A DNA stretch of 64,000 bases from Manihot esculenta (Eukaryota > Streptophyta > Magnoliopsida > Malpighiales > Euphorbiaceae): assembly GCF_001659605.2 (NCBI RefSeq), contig NC_035169.2, positions 8,527,610-8,591,609 of the forward strand, written 5' to 3'. The number at the start of each line of letters is the position of its first letter. The first letter of the stretch is position 1. The notes under the pieces were generated by a model. It had not been told where the DNA came from. It did not search any database and was given only the letters and a program-made list of their open reading frames with translations. Of this stretch, positions 53,453 through 64,000 are shown in pieces. The translations under genes and the position numbers were made by a program.

Positions 53453-56400
53453 TTCGAATGAAAACTATTTTTGCAGTCTTTAGATTTTCAATATGGAACA
53501 TAACATAAGATATTAAATTGATGAAAGTTAAAGAGAGTTAACATTTTTTATTCAAAAAAAGAGAGTTAACATTTTTAATAAATAAATTTAATTTTTTATT
53601 TTTCAATTTTAGTTCAATTTAAAATCAAAACCATCTATTAGACTAATTCTTATTTTAAGCAATCTAATGGAGAGCATAACTTCCCTAAACTACATATGAC
53701 GATGATAATATGCAATAGGCAGCACAGCCCAACATTCACTCAACATATAAGCAAGTTGACATTAATCAATATTATATATATATACACAATTATTTTTGTA
53801 CTTTTTATACATATTATATAATATGAAATAAATATATAGAAGTTAATGTTTTATTTAATTATTAAAAATTTTAAAATGTAAATTGACCTTTTAAATTTCA
53901 TTATCATTAAATTAAAATTTATAAAATTAAGCACATTCATATATTTTTTGAATAATAATAATAATAATAATAAAATTTTTAAATGAATTCAATAATTTAA
54001 AATATATTTTTTTCAAATTTAAAAAATTTCAAATATTACATATTAAATGAGTTTCAAATCTATTAAGAAATATTTAAGCTTTTAATATAACTAAATGAAT
54101 AATAATTAGTAAATATAATTGATATTGTTGAGATTATATTGATAACGTAGACGGAATGAGACTGTATCGTGATTGGTTAGAATCTGTAAGAAAAAAAACC
54201 TGAGATAATGGTAAGTGTTCACGGTAACCACTCCAACACTCTAATTAGTATTTCTAAAAGTAGAGAAAATATAATGAAGTAACGAGAGTTCTTGTATTTT
54301 AAAATAGTATACCTTTATTCCTGTGATTTTTCTCCTTTTATACTGTAAGAGGTAGAGATAAACATTGTATTTTTCTGATAATCCGACAGTAATGTAGTCG
54401 TCTGCTTGATATGAGATATCACTAGCTAACATGTGGAAATTTCGTGATTATAGACGTAATGTGTGTGATAAGAGTAACTTTATATTGAGACTTGCTTTAT
54501 TGTGAGAATAGCGAGTCTTCTAATAATGGTCTGGGTGTTAAGATGTCCGAATCTTCCTTTTCTCGCACTAGTCCACATTTTTCATTTATAAGATACCTAT
54601 CATTCTTCATTTATAAAATACTTGTCATGTGGTTCTATTTAGTATTGACAATCCATGACCTACTTTGAATGATTATTGTATAGATCTAGGAGGAGTCGGC
54701 TATTAAATTGTATGAATTTAAATTCTACATACATTATATGGAAGAAAAATTGTGTTTTGGAAAACTATTGTTATAGGCTTACATCCATTTCCATCATTAA
54801 CAAAAATGATGTTCTATTTATGTAACTCTTTAATTTTATAACCCTATTTAAGATTAAAAATTTCATAATTAATAACTTATACAATATAGTCTTTTTTAGA
54901 ATCATATCACATGTATGCTCCGTCTAAATAATGCAGGTAAAGCTAAATTCGAATTATTATCCAAAAACGAGTTTGAGAACTTCAAAAATCGAATTAGAGA
55001 AACCTTGTCGAGCTGCCAGATCAAGAGACCTAGTAGCCCTCTCAATCAACACTCCTTTTCAAATATTCATATTCTTATTGCCTTAACCTAGCCTGTAGCA
55101 CGAAGAAAATAACTTTAATTGACTAAATATTAAATGAGTCAATTACTTATTTTTAATAAAAGTTTCTTTCAGAGGACAACGCCTCGATTTGAGGGAATAT
55201 TTGTTAGTTGTATCCTATATGGAAAGGAAAATATAAGAACTTTAATTCTCTTAGAAAATACAAATTATACTTTGTCTTCAACTCCATTACTCCCTATTCT
55301 TAAGACTTCGTTAAACACCTCAAACTCAGGATGTTTACTCCCCTCATTCAATAATCTTTTTTTTCACATATCAAATCTGGAATTTCTACACTCCACATGT
55401 GTAAATATTTGAATCTTAGTGGATTTTACAATTATCAATAATAATTCAATTTGATTAATTTTTTTATATTAATTATTTTATTTGAAATGAAAACAAATTA
55501 ATTGCCTCTAATTTATTCTTATAAAATGAATAATTTTAAATAAAGTGATAATAAAAATATTTTTAATCTTTGATAATATACACATTTATGTAATTTTAAT
55601 GTTGTAAAACACTTAGATATTAAATTTGATTTTATTTAAAACAGGTTGATTTTGGTAAATTAAACAACAATTAGAGAATAATAAGACAAAAAATTTGGAC
55701 TTTACATTATGAAATCAAATGTGAGCAAAACTAAATCCATCGAAGGATAAAAAAGTAGAATCATACTTAAATTATAACTTCCAAAAGAACTGTGTTATGA
55801 ATTACGTTATGAGTATAATATATTTGATGAACAGAGTCTAGTTTTAAATTCGGGAAACAAACAAATAACTTTTATTTATCAAGATATATTCGATTTTGAT
55901 TTTAGTTACTTGTATTTAGGTTGAGTTAAAACTCTTAGCAGACATCTAATCTCATCTCTCATCTTCCATTTTTAATTAGTTTAGGAGGCTAAAAACACTT
56001 GTCTCGTGTGATGTTTCAACCATGAACATGTATGGCTAAATTTTTTCTTTTTAGTTAAAAAATAATTAAAGTTTTAATTCAATTGGTTGTGAAATTTTTG
56101 TGATTCTATTATTTCCTCAATTGTTTTTTATATTGTTTACTATTATTCTGTTGGTTGTTGCATTAAGGTATTAAAATTGATAGAATGATATATTACTATT
56201 CAGATTTATTAAATTTGTAATTGTTTAGTTAAACTGAAATAAGTAGTGAATTAAATTGCGTAAAACCTTTCTTAAGAATAGTATAATTTAATTTAAATGA
56301 ATCGAGTGTCTCACATTTGTTCATTGGAATAAAATTCTTTTAATTCTTTTAATTCTTAACGCGATAATTGGATTAAATTTTAGGAGTGTCTCCTACGATT

Positions 56401-56917
56401 GTACAAGAGTTAAAACTAATTAACGAACGCCTCTTAACTAATTTAAAATTTAAAAAATGATTGGATAAATGAAACATCTTCTATATTTATAACTAATTTA
56501 TTAATAATTAAATTTAAATTATTTTTATATTTATATCAACCAACAAAAATTAAAATTAAAATTATTCTTTTACTTTATTATTTTAATTATTTTCCTTAAA
56601 TTTAATTATTTTTTTAATTGATTTTATTTATTTTTCTTTTTCTACCTTTAAAATCTTTTCATTTTATTTTTATTTGTTATTCATTTAATAGAATTAATTT
56701 ATTTTATTTTTTGGATAGATCATATCTATCATTATTATAAATTTTATTTTAAATAGAAATTTATTTTTAATGGTTTCTACGCCTATCAGCTTTTCACTTC
56801 CTTAAGTTGAGTCTGCTTGCTTTTAACTAAAGAAATCTCCACAAAGAAAGAAGATGCATGTCTAAGTATTAAATCACTATGCCTACAATTGTTTGGCTTT
56901 GTTTATGGGAGTTGTAA
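53453..56917. other. AT-rich gene desert
   Basis: No gene is supported. A TAATAA microsatellite is at about 53954-53971. A less AT-rich patch at about 54130-54720 (GTTCACGGTAACCACTCCAACACTCTAATTAGT) looks like part of an unidentified old repeat. A 92-codon frame at 55134 has no recognisable features. Confidence 0.6.
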
Positions 56918-56925
56918 GTCATACC

Positions 56926-57423
56926 TAGGGCTGTGCAATCGATCGGTTCGGTTCCGAACCGAATCGAAAAAATCGAAAACCGAATTATAAAAATATTAAA
57001 AATCGAAAAAATCGATTATAAAAATATAACCGAACCGAATCGAACCGATAAAAATCGGTTCTGTTCGGTTCGATTCAAACCGAAATTTGTAATTTTTTTT
57101 AATTTTCTGCTTTTAATTTCAATAGAATAATTTAATAAATATTTCACATAAATTTATCAATAAATATTGTTTGAATACATAATAATAATACTTAAAAAAT
57201 CCATAAAAATCCATCTAAAATTTAAAAAAATATATAAAATCAGTAATTTTATGTATAAAATCGGTTTTTCGATTATTTAACACGTTTAAACCGAACCGAA
57301 CCGAAAACCGAATAAATTGAAAAATACTAACCGAACTGAACCTTCCGATTAACCGAACCATTAAACCGAAATTGATCGGTTCTGTTCGATTTTTCAGTTC
57401 AGACCGATTTATGCTCTCCCCTA
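56926..57423. mobile_element. hAT-type MITE with 8-bp target duplication (second)
   Basis: The 498-bp element is flanked by GTCATACC (56918-56925, 57424-57431). Ends are TAGGGCTGTGCA and TGCTCTCCCCTA. The interior has CGGTTCGGTTCCGAACCGAA-type foldbacks at both ends. It belongs to the same broad group as 46362 but not to the same subfamily. Confidence 0.88.
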
Positions 57424-57644
57424 GTCATACCACTTGCTGCCTTTCACTTGCACCACAAGCAAAGGCAGGCAATTATAGGAATAGTCAGAACAACAATGAC
57501 TCATACTTAATCTCAAACTAATTAGATTTTATTTTATTATCTTAGAAATTTGCCACACTTCAATTATACACTTCAACAAAAATTTCAACAAAAATTTCAG
57601 GCAAATTTAGCAATTGCCCCACTTTAATCCACCTTACATATAAG

Positions 57645-60600
57645 TAAAAAATTACTGTTTAGTCTCTAAGATATATCATAATTAATGAATTTATTCTTCT
57701 ATTTTTAGAACCTAACACTTTCGTCTTTAAAGTTTAATTTCGTTAAAATTTAAGGTCATTCCATCAAAAAATTTATGTTAAATCAATGATTTCTACTTGA
57801 TTGAGAATAAATATAATCCCAAAAATATCCTTATTAATAATAAAATGAAAAAATTACTATTTTGTAATACCCGGCTAGACGCTGGCATCGAAATTCTACT
57901 TTCCGGTGGGATTTCCGTTGGAATCTGGAATTCGAGGATGTCGGAGGTTCCTAGAAGGGTAAAAGAGAAATGTTTTCTAAAAGGTTTTTAAGTGTTTTAT
58001 GGTTATGGTTTTGAATGCAAAGGATTTGAGTTTTAATATTCGGCTAGAGTCTGGCATCGGAATTCTACTGTTCGGTGGAATCCAGGATGTCGGAATCCTC
58101 TAGAAGGGTAATATATATGTTTTTTTAATGTGTTTTAGTAAGTTTTAATGTTTTGCTGCCTCCGAAGCCCATGTTCGGCCGCCGAACGTGGTGGAGGTTT
58201 GCATGCAGGTTTGGCCGCCGGAAATGGTTGACCAAGCCGCCTATAAAAGGCCCCTTGTCCCGAAAAGGGGGGGAGTTTTCTCTCCATTCTCGGGCTAAGG
58301 TGAGTTCATGCTCTCCTTGGGTTGTTTTCATGGTTTTTCTTCAAATCCTTCAAGGTTTTCATGAGTTTTCTCCTTGTGTTGAACAGTTGTGAGCTTGGAG
58401 CAAGGAGGTGGAGCTTGGAGACTTTTGGAGCTTGGATCTCCATATCTTCAAGTTTGGGTCGCACCAACTCTTGATCTTCAAGAGGTAAGTGTAGATCCTT
58501 GGCTTTTATGGTGTTTTAAGTGAGTTTTATGAAGGGAAAAGGGTTTATGTACCCTTTATGCCTATGTCTGCTTTATGTGTTGCTTTGATGTTGTTTGTTG
58601 GAGTTTAAGCTTGTTTTAAGCTCCTTTGTGCATGGTTAAGGGCATATGCATGTTTTGGAGAGGTTGGATGCATGTTTTGGGTGTTTGGAAGGTTTGGGAG
58701 GCTTGTATGCATGAGAGGCTGAGTTCTGGACGAACTTAGGTTCGGCCGCCGAAGCTGCCTGTGGATGCATGGTTTGGCCTCCTAACCTTGCCCCCGAAAG
58801 TTGAGTTTCGGCTTTGAAGCAGACTTTCGGCCGCCGAAGGAAGGTTTAGCCGCCGAAGATGCTTGCCTTTCGGATCTGGAGAGGTGGTTCGGCTGCCGAA
58901 AGTGCCGCCGAAAGTGTCTGCCTTTCGGATCTGGAGAGAGGGTTCGGCCGCCGAAGGTGCCCTGTCCAGCCTTTCTTTGCTTGTTTTTCCATGCATGCTT
59001 GAGGTGTTTTAGGGGGTTTTGGGGAGAATGTTAAGAGCTATGTTAGAGTTGTTTGATCCCTCATTTGAGTCCACCTGTGTAGGATCGGACCTAAGGAATC
59101 GAAGTGTTTAGCAGTGTTAGCTGCTTCAGAGTGAGTCCAGAGTTAGCCAGAGGTGAGTGGAACTAAACTTAATCCTTTTAATTGAGAAATCAAATGCTTT
59201 TAGCATGTTTCATGCATCATGCTTATGCAATAGATTGATTGCATTAGAATTCACTATTATGTGCATTGCATTATTTCTTGTATTTGCAGACGGACATAGA
59301 GTTTGTTTCATTAGCCCTTCCAGTAAAGTCCTGAAGAGCCCCGAGAGAGCTGGGCACAGTAAAGTCCTGAGGAGCCCTGAGAGGGCCGGGCACAGAGTAC
59401 TTTTGTACTATTGATTGTATAATAAAGTTTTGAGGAGCTCCTTCGCGGGCCGGGCACTGAGGGATTTTTTATTCAATCCATCCGGTATGTGATTACTTGT
59501 GCTGTGATGCATTTCATGTGAGCATATTTATTAACATGTTTTTATTGTTCTACTCACTGGGCTAGTATAGCTCACCCCTCTCCCTTAACCCCAGTCTTGT
59601 AAGATCAGAGTACAGGGGGAGTTCAGCAGAGTAAAAGTTGTGTAATAGCATAGTGTGGACATGTAATATTGTAAAGAGATGTTTTAGTCTTGTATAGAGT
59701 ATAGTAGCGTGCTTGACCCATATGTTTTGTAACTCTCTTTTTGTATACATGGTCTGTTTATGTAAATGTATTTTTATGAGTATGAAAACCAGGCTGAACA
59801 TATCAAGAGTTTTAACCCGTCTAGAGCAATGATGAGAGCTCTAGTAAGGGGTTCTGTAGTACAGAGATAGTGCATGCCCAGGTTGAGTCTTGGTACAGAG
59901 CAAAGTTTTATGTTTTTTGGAAAGTGTTGATCATGTATGGGATTTACCAGGTACACAGAGTGCATAGCAGGCTTGCTACGGGTCCTGGCGGCCTTAAACC
60001 GATTTGGATCCTAGCGCCGGTAGCGGTCCGGTTTCCGGGTCGTTACATATTTAGTTTTTATATTATGGAAAAACTCGTTATTTAGTCTCTCAATTTTGAA
60101 AAATATATTAAAATATCTCTGACATTTTAAAAAATCTACTAGTAATTTCTCTATTAATTTTATCAACATTTTATTATTTAGCTCCTATAGTTTAGAAAAA
60201 AATATTAGTTGATCTCTCAAATTATTAAAAAGTTTACTAATTAGCCTCAGAAGTATTTTAGATTTTTTTTAATAATACTTAATGACTAAAATTAACGAAA
60301 AAATTAACTAGTACACTGTTTAAAATGTCATAGATATTTTAATGAATTTTTTAAATAACGAGTAGTAATCGACAGTGAACGGCATCACAAAAATAATTTC
60401 TATTGAGTTTTAACTTTTTATTTTTAATAATTTAAATTTTATATATTTTGATTTTTATTATTTAACAAATTTGAATCTTAAATTCATTAAAATTTTTATT
60501 TGTTTATGGAGATTGAGTTTGAGATTTTATTTCTTGAATTTTGATGAAATTAAACTTTAGAAACTAAAGTATTGAATTTAAAAAATAGATGGATAAATCT

Positions 60601-60875
60601 ATTAATTATATAATATTTTAGAGATAAAAACATATGTTTTTTTTTTAATTTTTTAAAAGAAGGACCTATAAATTTGTAGGAATTAAATTTCAGAGACTAA
60701 AGTATTGAGTTCTATAAAAGGTAATTCGGTCATTTTTTCTTTCACTGACAATATTTTTTATGGAGAAATCTCTAATTTTGACAGAATTAAATTTCAGAGA
60801 CGAAAATAGTGGATTTTAAAAATAGAAACGAATATATTAATTACGCTATATCTCAGAAATTAAAAAATATTTTTT
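57645..60875. mobile_element. Old inverted-repeat element split by a solo LTR
   Basis: The left arm (about 57646-57760, GTTTAGTCTCTAAGATATAT...ATTTTTAGAACC) and right arm (about 60768-60875, ATTTTAAAAATAGAAACG...GCTATATCTCAGAAATTAAA) are diverged reverse complements over about 110 bp. Flanks ACATATAAG and GCATATAAT are similar and could be a decayed 9-bp duplication, as in Mutator-like MITEs. The solo LTR at 57863-60047 sits inside. Further degenerate copies of the arm occur at about 60540-60640 and 60680-60720. No coding sequence is present. Confidence 0.65.
57863..60047 (+). mobile_element. Tekay-type solo LTR, forward, with a doubled head
   Basis: It spans TGTAATACCCGG to GGTCGTTACA (2185 bp) with TATTT on both sides (57858-57862, 60048-60052). 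The first about 165 bp are repeated in diverged form from about 58035 (ATATTCGGCTAGAGTCTGG), so there are two LTR starts. TATAAAAGG is at 58242-58250; TTCGGCNGCCGAA palindromes lie upstream (58174) and downstream (58741-58955). Tandem units GTCCTGA(A/G)GAGCCC(C/T)GAGAG...GGGCAC run over 59310-59460. No internal region is present. Confidence 0.92.
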
Positions 60876-61738
60876 TCTGCATATAATAATAATTTCAATT
60901 TAGAAAAAAAAAATAAAACGTTGAACACTATAAAACACATATTATTCCATCATTAAATTATTAATTAATGAACTCAATTTATTGAGAGAGGAGCCAAACA
61001 TCATTGTACCACTTAAGACTTTTCCCTACTTTAATTTGATTTTAATGTTACTAAAGCTTGGCTGAGTAAAGAGAGTGACCCTTCACCAAAAAAAAAAAAA
61101 GAAAAAGAAAAAAAAAAAGAGAGAGAGTGATGACTAAAAACTTGGGCAGAAATAATCAATTAAATCCTCTCAGTTTAAATAAACCCTCCAAATTTTTTTT
61201 ATAAGAGTTCAAATAACTCAATTTAATTATTTGATCAAATAAAACAATCAACCTTTTATCTCTAAGTAAAAATAAGTTATAATTTAATAAAAAAAATTTT
61301 AGATAAATGTTCTTAGGATAAGATAACGCTGAACCAAATATGCAAGGCCTGCTAAAAAATGCTGAACCAAAAATAAACGTCCAAAAGCTGAAAAGCATAG
61401 TATACCATTTCTGTACAACTGTTTGCATTTTTAGGATAAGATAATGCTACAGACAAAAGATGGAAGACAAATCCATTTGCACCAAACAAAAACAAACCAG
61501 GAAACCAATGATTCCCCTCACCCACTGCAGGTAAACTTGAACTTCGGAATCTACGCCCTATGCACAAGAAATTTCCAGGTACATTGGCACAACTATACAA
61601 GACTATTGATGTTTTCAAGAATCTCTCCCCGCTCACACTCATACATGGAACAAGGAAGAAGCATATAGCTTCTTTATTTTCTCACCCTGTGTGCAGAAGA
61701 CTCTACCTTTTTGGTTAGATTATTAATCCCATTAGGAA
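60053..61738. other. AT-rich intergenic region and promoter of the S28 gene
   Basis: It contains the right part of the inverted-repeat element and an A-rich stretch (61088-61120). The leader of the S28 gene is presumably within the last 200 bp. Small open frames on both strands at 61156-61668 have no recognisable features. Confidence 0.6.
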
Positions 61739-63891
61739 ATGGAAACTGGGTCCATGTCTCTGTGGTTTCTTCTTCTGTTTTCTTTGCAGGTTTTTGTTAT
61801 CTCATCTGCCCATTTCGTTCCAATAAGGTTTCCTACTCCTATCACTCAGTTTCAGGCAGAGAAGAAGGTCTCTGTTTCTTCCCCAACTGGGCTTTACAAA
61901 GAGAAATTCTTCACTCAATTACTTGATCACTTCAATTTCAATCCCCAGAGCTACCAAACATTTCAGCAGAGATATTTGATCAATGACACATTCTGGGGAG
62001 GCCCAGAGAAAAATGCTCCAATCTTCTTGTACACAGGAAATGAAGGAGACATTGAATGGTTTGCTCAAAACACAGGATTCATGTTTGACAATGCTCCTCG
62101 CTTCAAAGCCCTTCTGGTCTTTATTGAGGTACAATGATCTCTCAATGTGTTCTGTTCTTGAAAAGCCTTGAAGTTTATAAGCTGCTTTGGATTGAGCTGA
62201 TGAATTAATTGCTGAATGAAATTGCAGCATAGGTTCTATGGGGAATCTATGCCTTTTGGAGGTGATAAAGATGTTGCTTATAGCAATGCGAGTACTCTTG
62301 GTTACCTGAGTTCAACTCAGGCGTTGGCTGATTACGCCACTCTCGTCACTGATCTAAAGAACAATTTGTCTGCAACTGACTCTCCTGTGGTGGCTTTTGG
62401 AGGTTCCTATGGCGGAAGTAAGGCATTGTTTATTTACATTTTGGTCTCTTTTTCCCTTGTTTAAGAATATATATATATACAAACTTTGCAGTGTTGGCCG
62501 CTTGGTTTAGACTCAAATATCCTCATGTTGCCATTGGAGCTTTGGCTTCTTCTGCACCAATTCTTGGCTTTGTGAACTTAACTTCTCCTTATAGCTTCAC
62601 TCGAATCATCACTAAAGATTTTAGAGTACATTCTCTCTCTCTCCCCGTGACATTTGCATCTGCATTTTATATTTCCACTAGTTTTTGTGCTAAAATATAT
62701 TAGGCATGATAATCATAATATTTAGAAAAATTTATAATTTAGTTCATGTTGTCATTCTTAATAAATTAATTTTTATACTTTTAAAAATTTATTAAAACGT
62801 CATTATTTTTTTATTAACGAAATACTCCTTTTAATTATTTTTACCATTAAAAATATAGAAAAAAATCAAATTACTCTCTTTTTCTCCTCTATCAATATTT
62901 TTTTCCTCTTTTTCTTTAAAAGAGAAGGAAGTGATTCTTTTCCTTTTTCCTTATCATCATATTTTTCTCCTTATTTGTCTTTCTCTTCTGCTTCTTCTTC
63001 TTGTTTTTTTTCTTCTGTCATCTTCTTCATCTTTTTTCTTCATCTTCATTTTCTTTTTTTCCTTTTTCTTCTTCTATCTTTTGAAGAGGATGAGAGAACT
63101 AATTCATTAACGTAGGGGGGAGTGATAAGAATATTTTAATAAATTTTAAAAAAAATAAAAATATTTTAACGTACGTCAAAAAAGATAAAAATATTTTAAT
63201 ATATTTTTTAAAATATAAGAATTACCTTGTTAATAATTACAATATCTAGAGATTAAATAAAAATTTTTATTTGAAGTTAAAATTGAATTTTAAAATTTTT
63301 TTCTTTCATCTCTTATTTATTTTTAATAAAAAAAATAATTATTTTTTTGATGAAAAAAAAAATTATTAATAAAAAGAAAAAATAATAAATTTTTAAAAAT
63401 ATAGAAATTGATTGGTTAATAATAATAATAATATTTAAGAGTAAATAATAATTTCTTTTAATATTTAAGAGGGAAATTATCCGGTGCATTTAGTGTACCT
63501 ACTTTCTTACTTAGCCTTTTAAATTAAGTAATTTGATTGTGAAAATGGAAAAAACAGAGTGAAAGTGAGAATTGCTACCAAGTGATAAAAGCATCATGGC
63601 AACAAATTGAAGACATGGCGAATCAAAAAGGAGGACTCGAAAAGCTGCGCAAGTCCTTTAAAATATGCAAGTAAGAAAGAGCATTTTCTTAATTATTTAT
63701 AATTAATTAATTAGCATATAATATATAAAATTAATCATATTAAATATTAATTTTGTTTATGTTTCAGGAATTATATTAGTGGAGGAGCTCTGCTGAGTTG
63801 GCTTTCCACTGCGTGGGTCTACACAGCAATGACTGATTATCCAACTCCATCCAATTTTTTAAATCCCATGCCAGCTTATCCAGTCAAACAG
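61739..63891 (+). CDS. S28 serine peptidase (lysosomal Pro-X carboxypeptidase-like), 3' end outside the window
   Basis: A secreted or vacuolar serine carboxypeptidase that would cleave after proline near the C-terminus of peptides. Exons seen are 61739-62128, 62228-62417, 62492-62625, 63558-63670 and 63768-63891. All have GT-AG borders and phases agree, giving 316 residues before the edge. A signal peptide is at about residues 6-24 ([17 protein letters not shown]). Conserved blocks are [33 protein letters not shown] and [19 protein letters not shown] (nucleophile Ser190), then CYQVIKASW and [20 protein letters not shown]. The catalytic Asp and His should lie beyond the window. The start is the ATG that gives the signal peptide directly. 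Confidence 0.92.
62626..63557. other. Long intron 3 of the S28 gene, with pyrimidine-rich tract
   Basis: It is AT-rich with no exon recognised. CTT/TTC-rich DNA at about 62985-63080 is a pyrimidine microsatellite. Confidence 0.7.
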
Positions 63892-64000
63892 GTTTTTTCT
63901 TAATTAAATATTGAGAATTTTCATATTTAATTCAATGCATTAGCCAAATATAATGTAACATTGAGAATTAATCCGTTAAGCTTTCATCTCCGTTGGAGGG

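Noticed and set aside
55134..55412. A 92-codon frame in the AT-rich desert
   Set aside because: No domain, no splice context, composition like the surrounding non-coding DNA.
1..64000. tRNA, rRNA or other classical RNA genes
   Set aside because: No cloverleaf or conserved rRNA segment was noticed by eye; the tRNA-like matches found are primer-binding sites.

Overview
The window is nuclear DNA of a flowering plant, most likely a eudicot. The evidence is GT-AG introns, AT-rich intergenic DNA, plant-specific families (a PLS-class PPR protein, an ILR1-like auxin-conjugate hydrolase, an NIT4-like nitrilase, a TCP-like segment) and plant LTR-retrotransposon lineages (Tekay chromovirus, Athila-like, Tat, Copia). 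A euphorb such as cassava or rubber tree is my guess from overall feel; it was not tested.

Positions 1-37062 are a stack of retrotransposons. The oldest layer is a decayed Tat-type Ty3/gypsy element (1-370, 18068-19801, 27732-28924, 31060 to about 33463). Its 3' half plus about 75 bp of flank is tandemly duplicated (27921-33542 and 33543-37062) with an AAATAT microhomology at the junction. A defective Athila-like element (371-18062, TSD TCTAG) sits in its protease region. A recent but defective Copia element (19802-27726, TSD GTCTC) sits in its second RNase H region. A reverse-oriented gypsy solo LTR (28925-31054, TSD ATACA) sits in the integrase region of duplicate copy 1. The 5' LTR of the Athila-like element is itself interrupted by a Tekay chromovirus (1347-12424, TSD AAGTT). 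That element is almost intact but has a chimeric, doubled 5' LTR and one in-frame TAG between gag and pol.

Positions 37063-63891 are a gene-bearing arm: a complete five-exon ILR1-like amidohydrolase (38503-41707, +) and a broken first-exon copy (42238-42516); an intronless PPR gene (43233-44873, -) head to head with a 62-residue membrane-protein gene (45125-45313, +); a nitrilase-like gene whose first exon also encodes a TCP-like segment (47043-48741, +); a three-exon coiled-coil gene of the At5g41620 type (49471-52323, -); and the first five exons of an S28 (Pro-X carboxypeptidase-like) peptidase that runs off the right edge (61739 onward, +). Between them lie two hAT-type MITEs with perfect 8-bp target duplications, one decayed relative, a long near-perfect hairpin, and a second solo LTR (57863-60047, TSD TATTT) inserted in an older inverted-repeat element.

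The genes are independent plant loci rather than a pathway cluster. The most unusual items are the TCP-like/nitrilase first exon, palindromic 13-mers (TTCGGCNGCCGAA) arrayed around the promoters of every Tekay-type LTR, an 18-nt hairpin motif scattered through the LTRs, coding region and 3' region of the Athila-like element, and the doubled LTR heads seen in two separate LTRs. Splice sites, products and lineages were assigned by reading the sequence; no database search was run.
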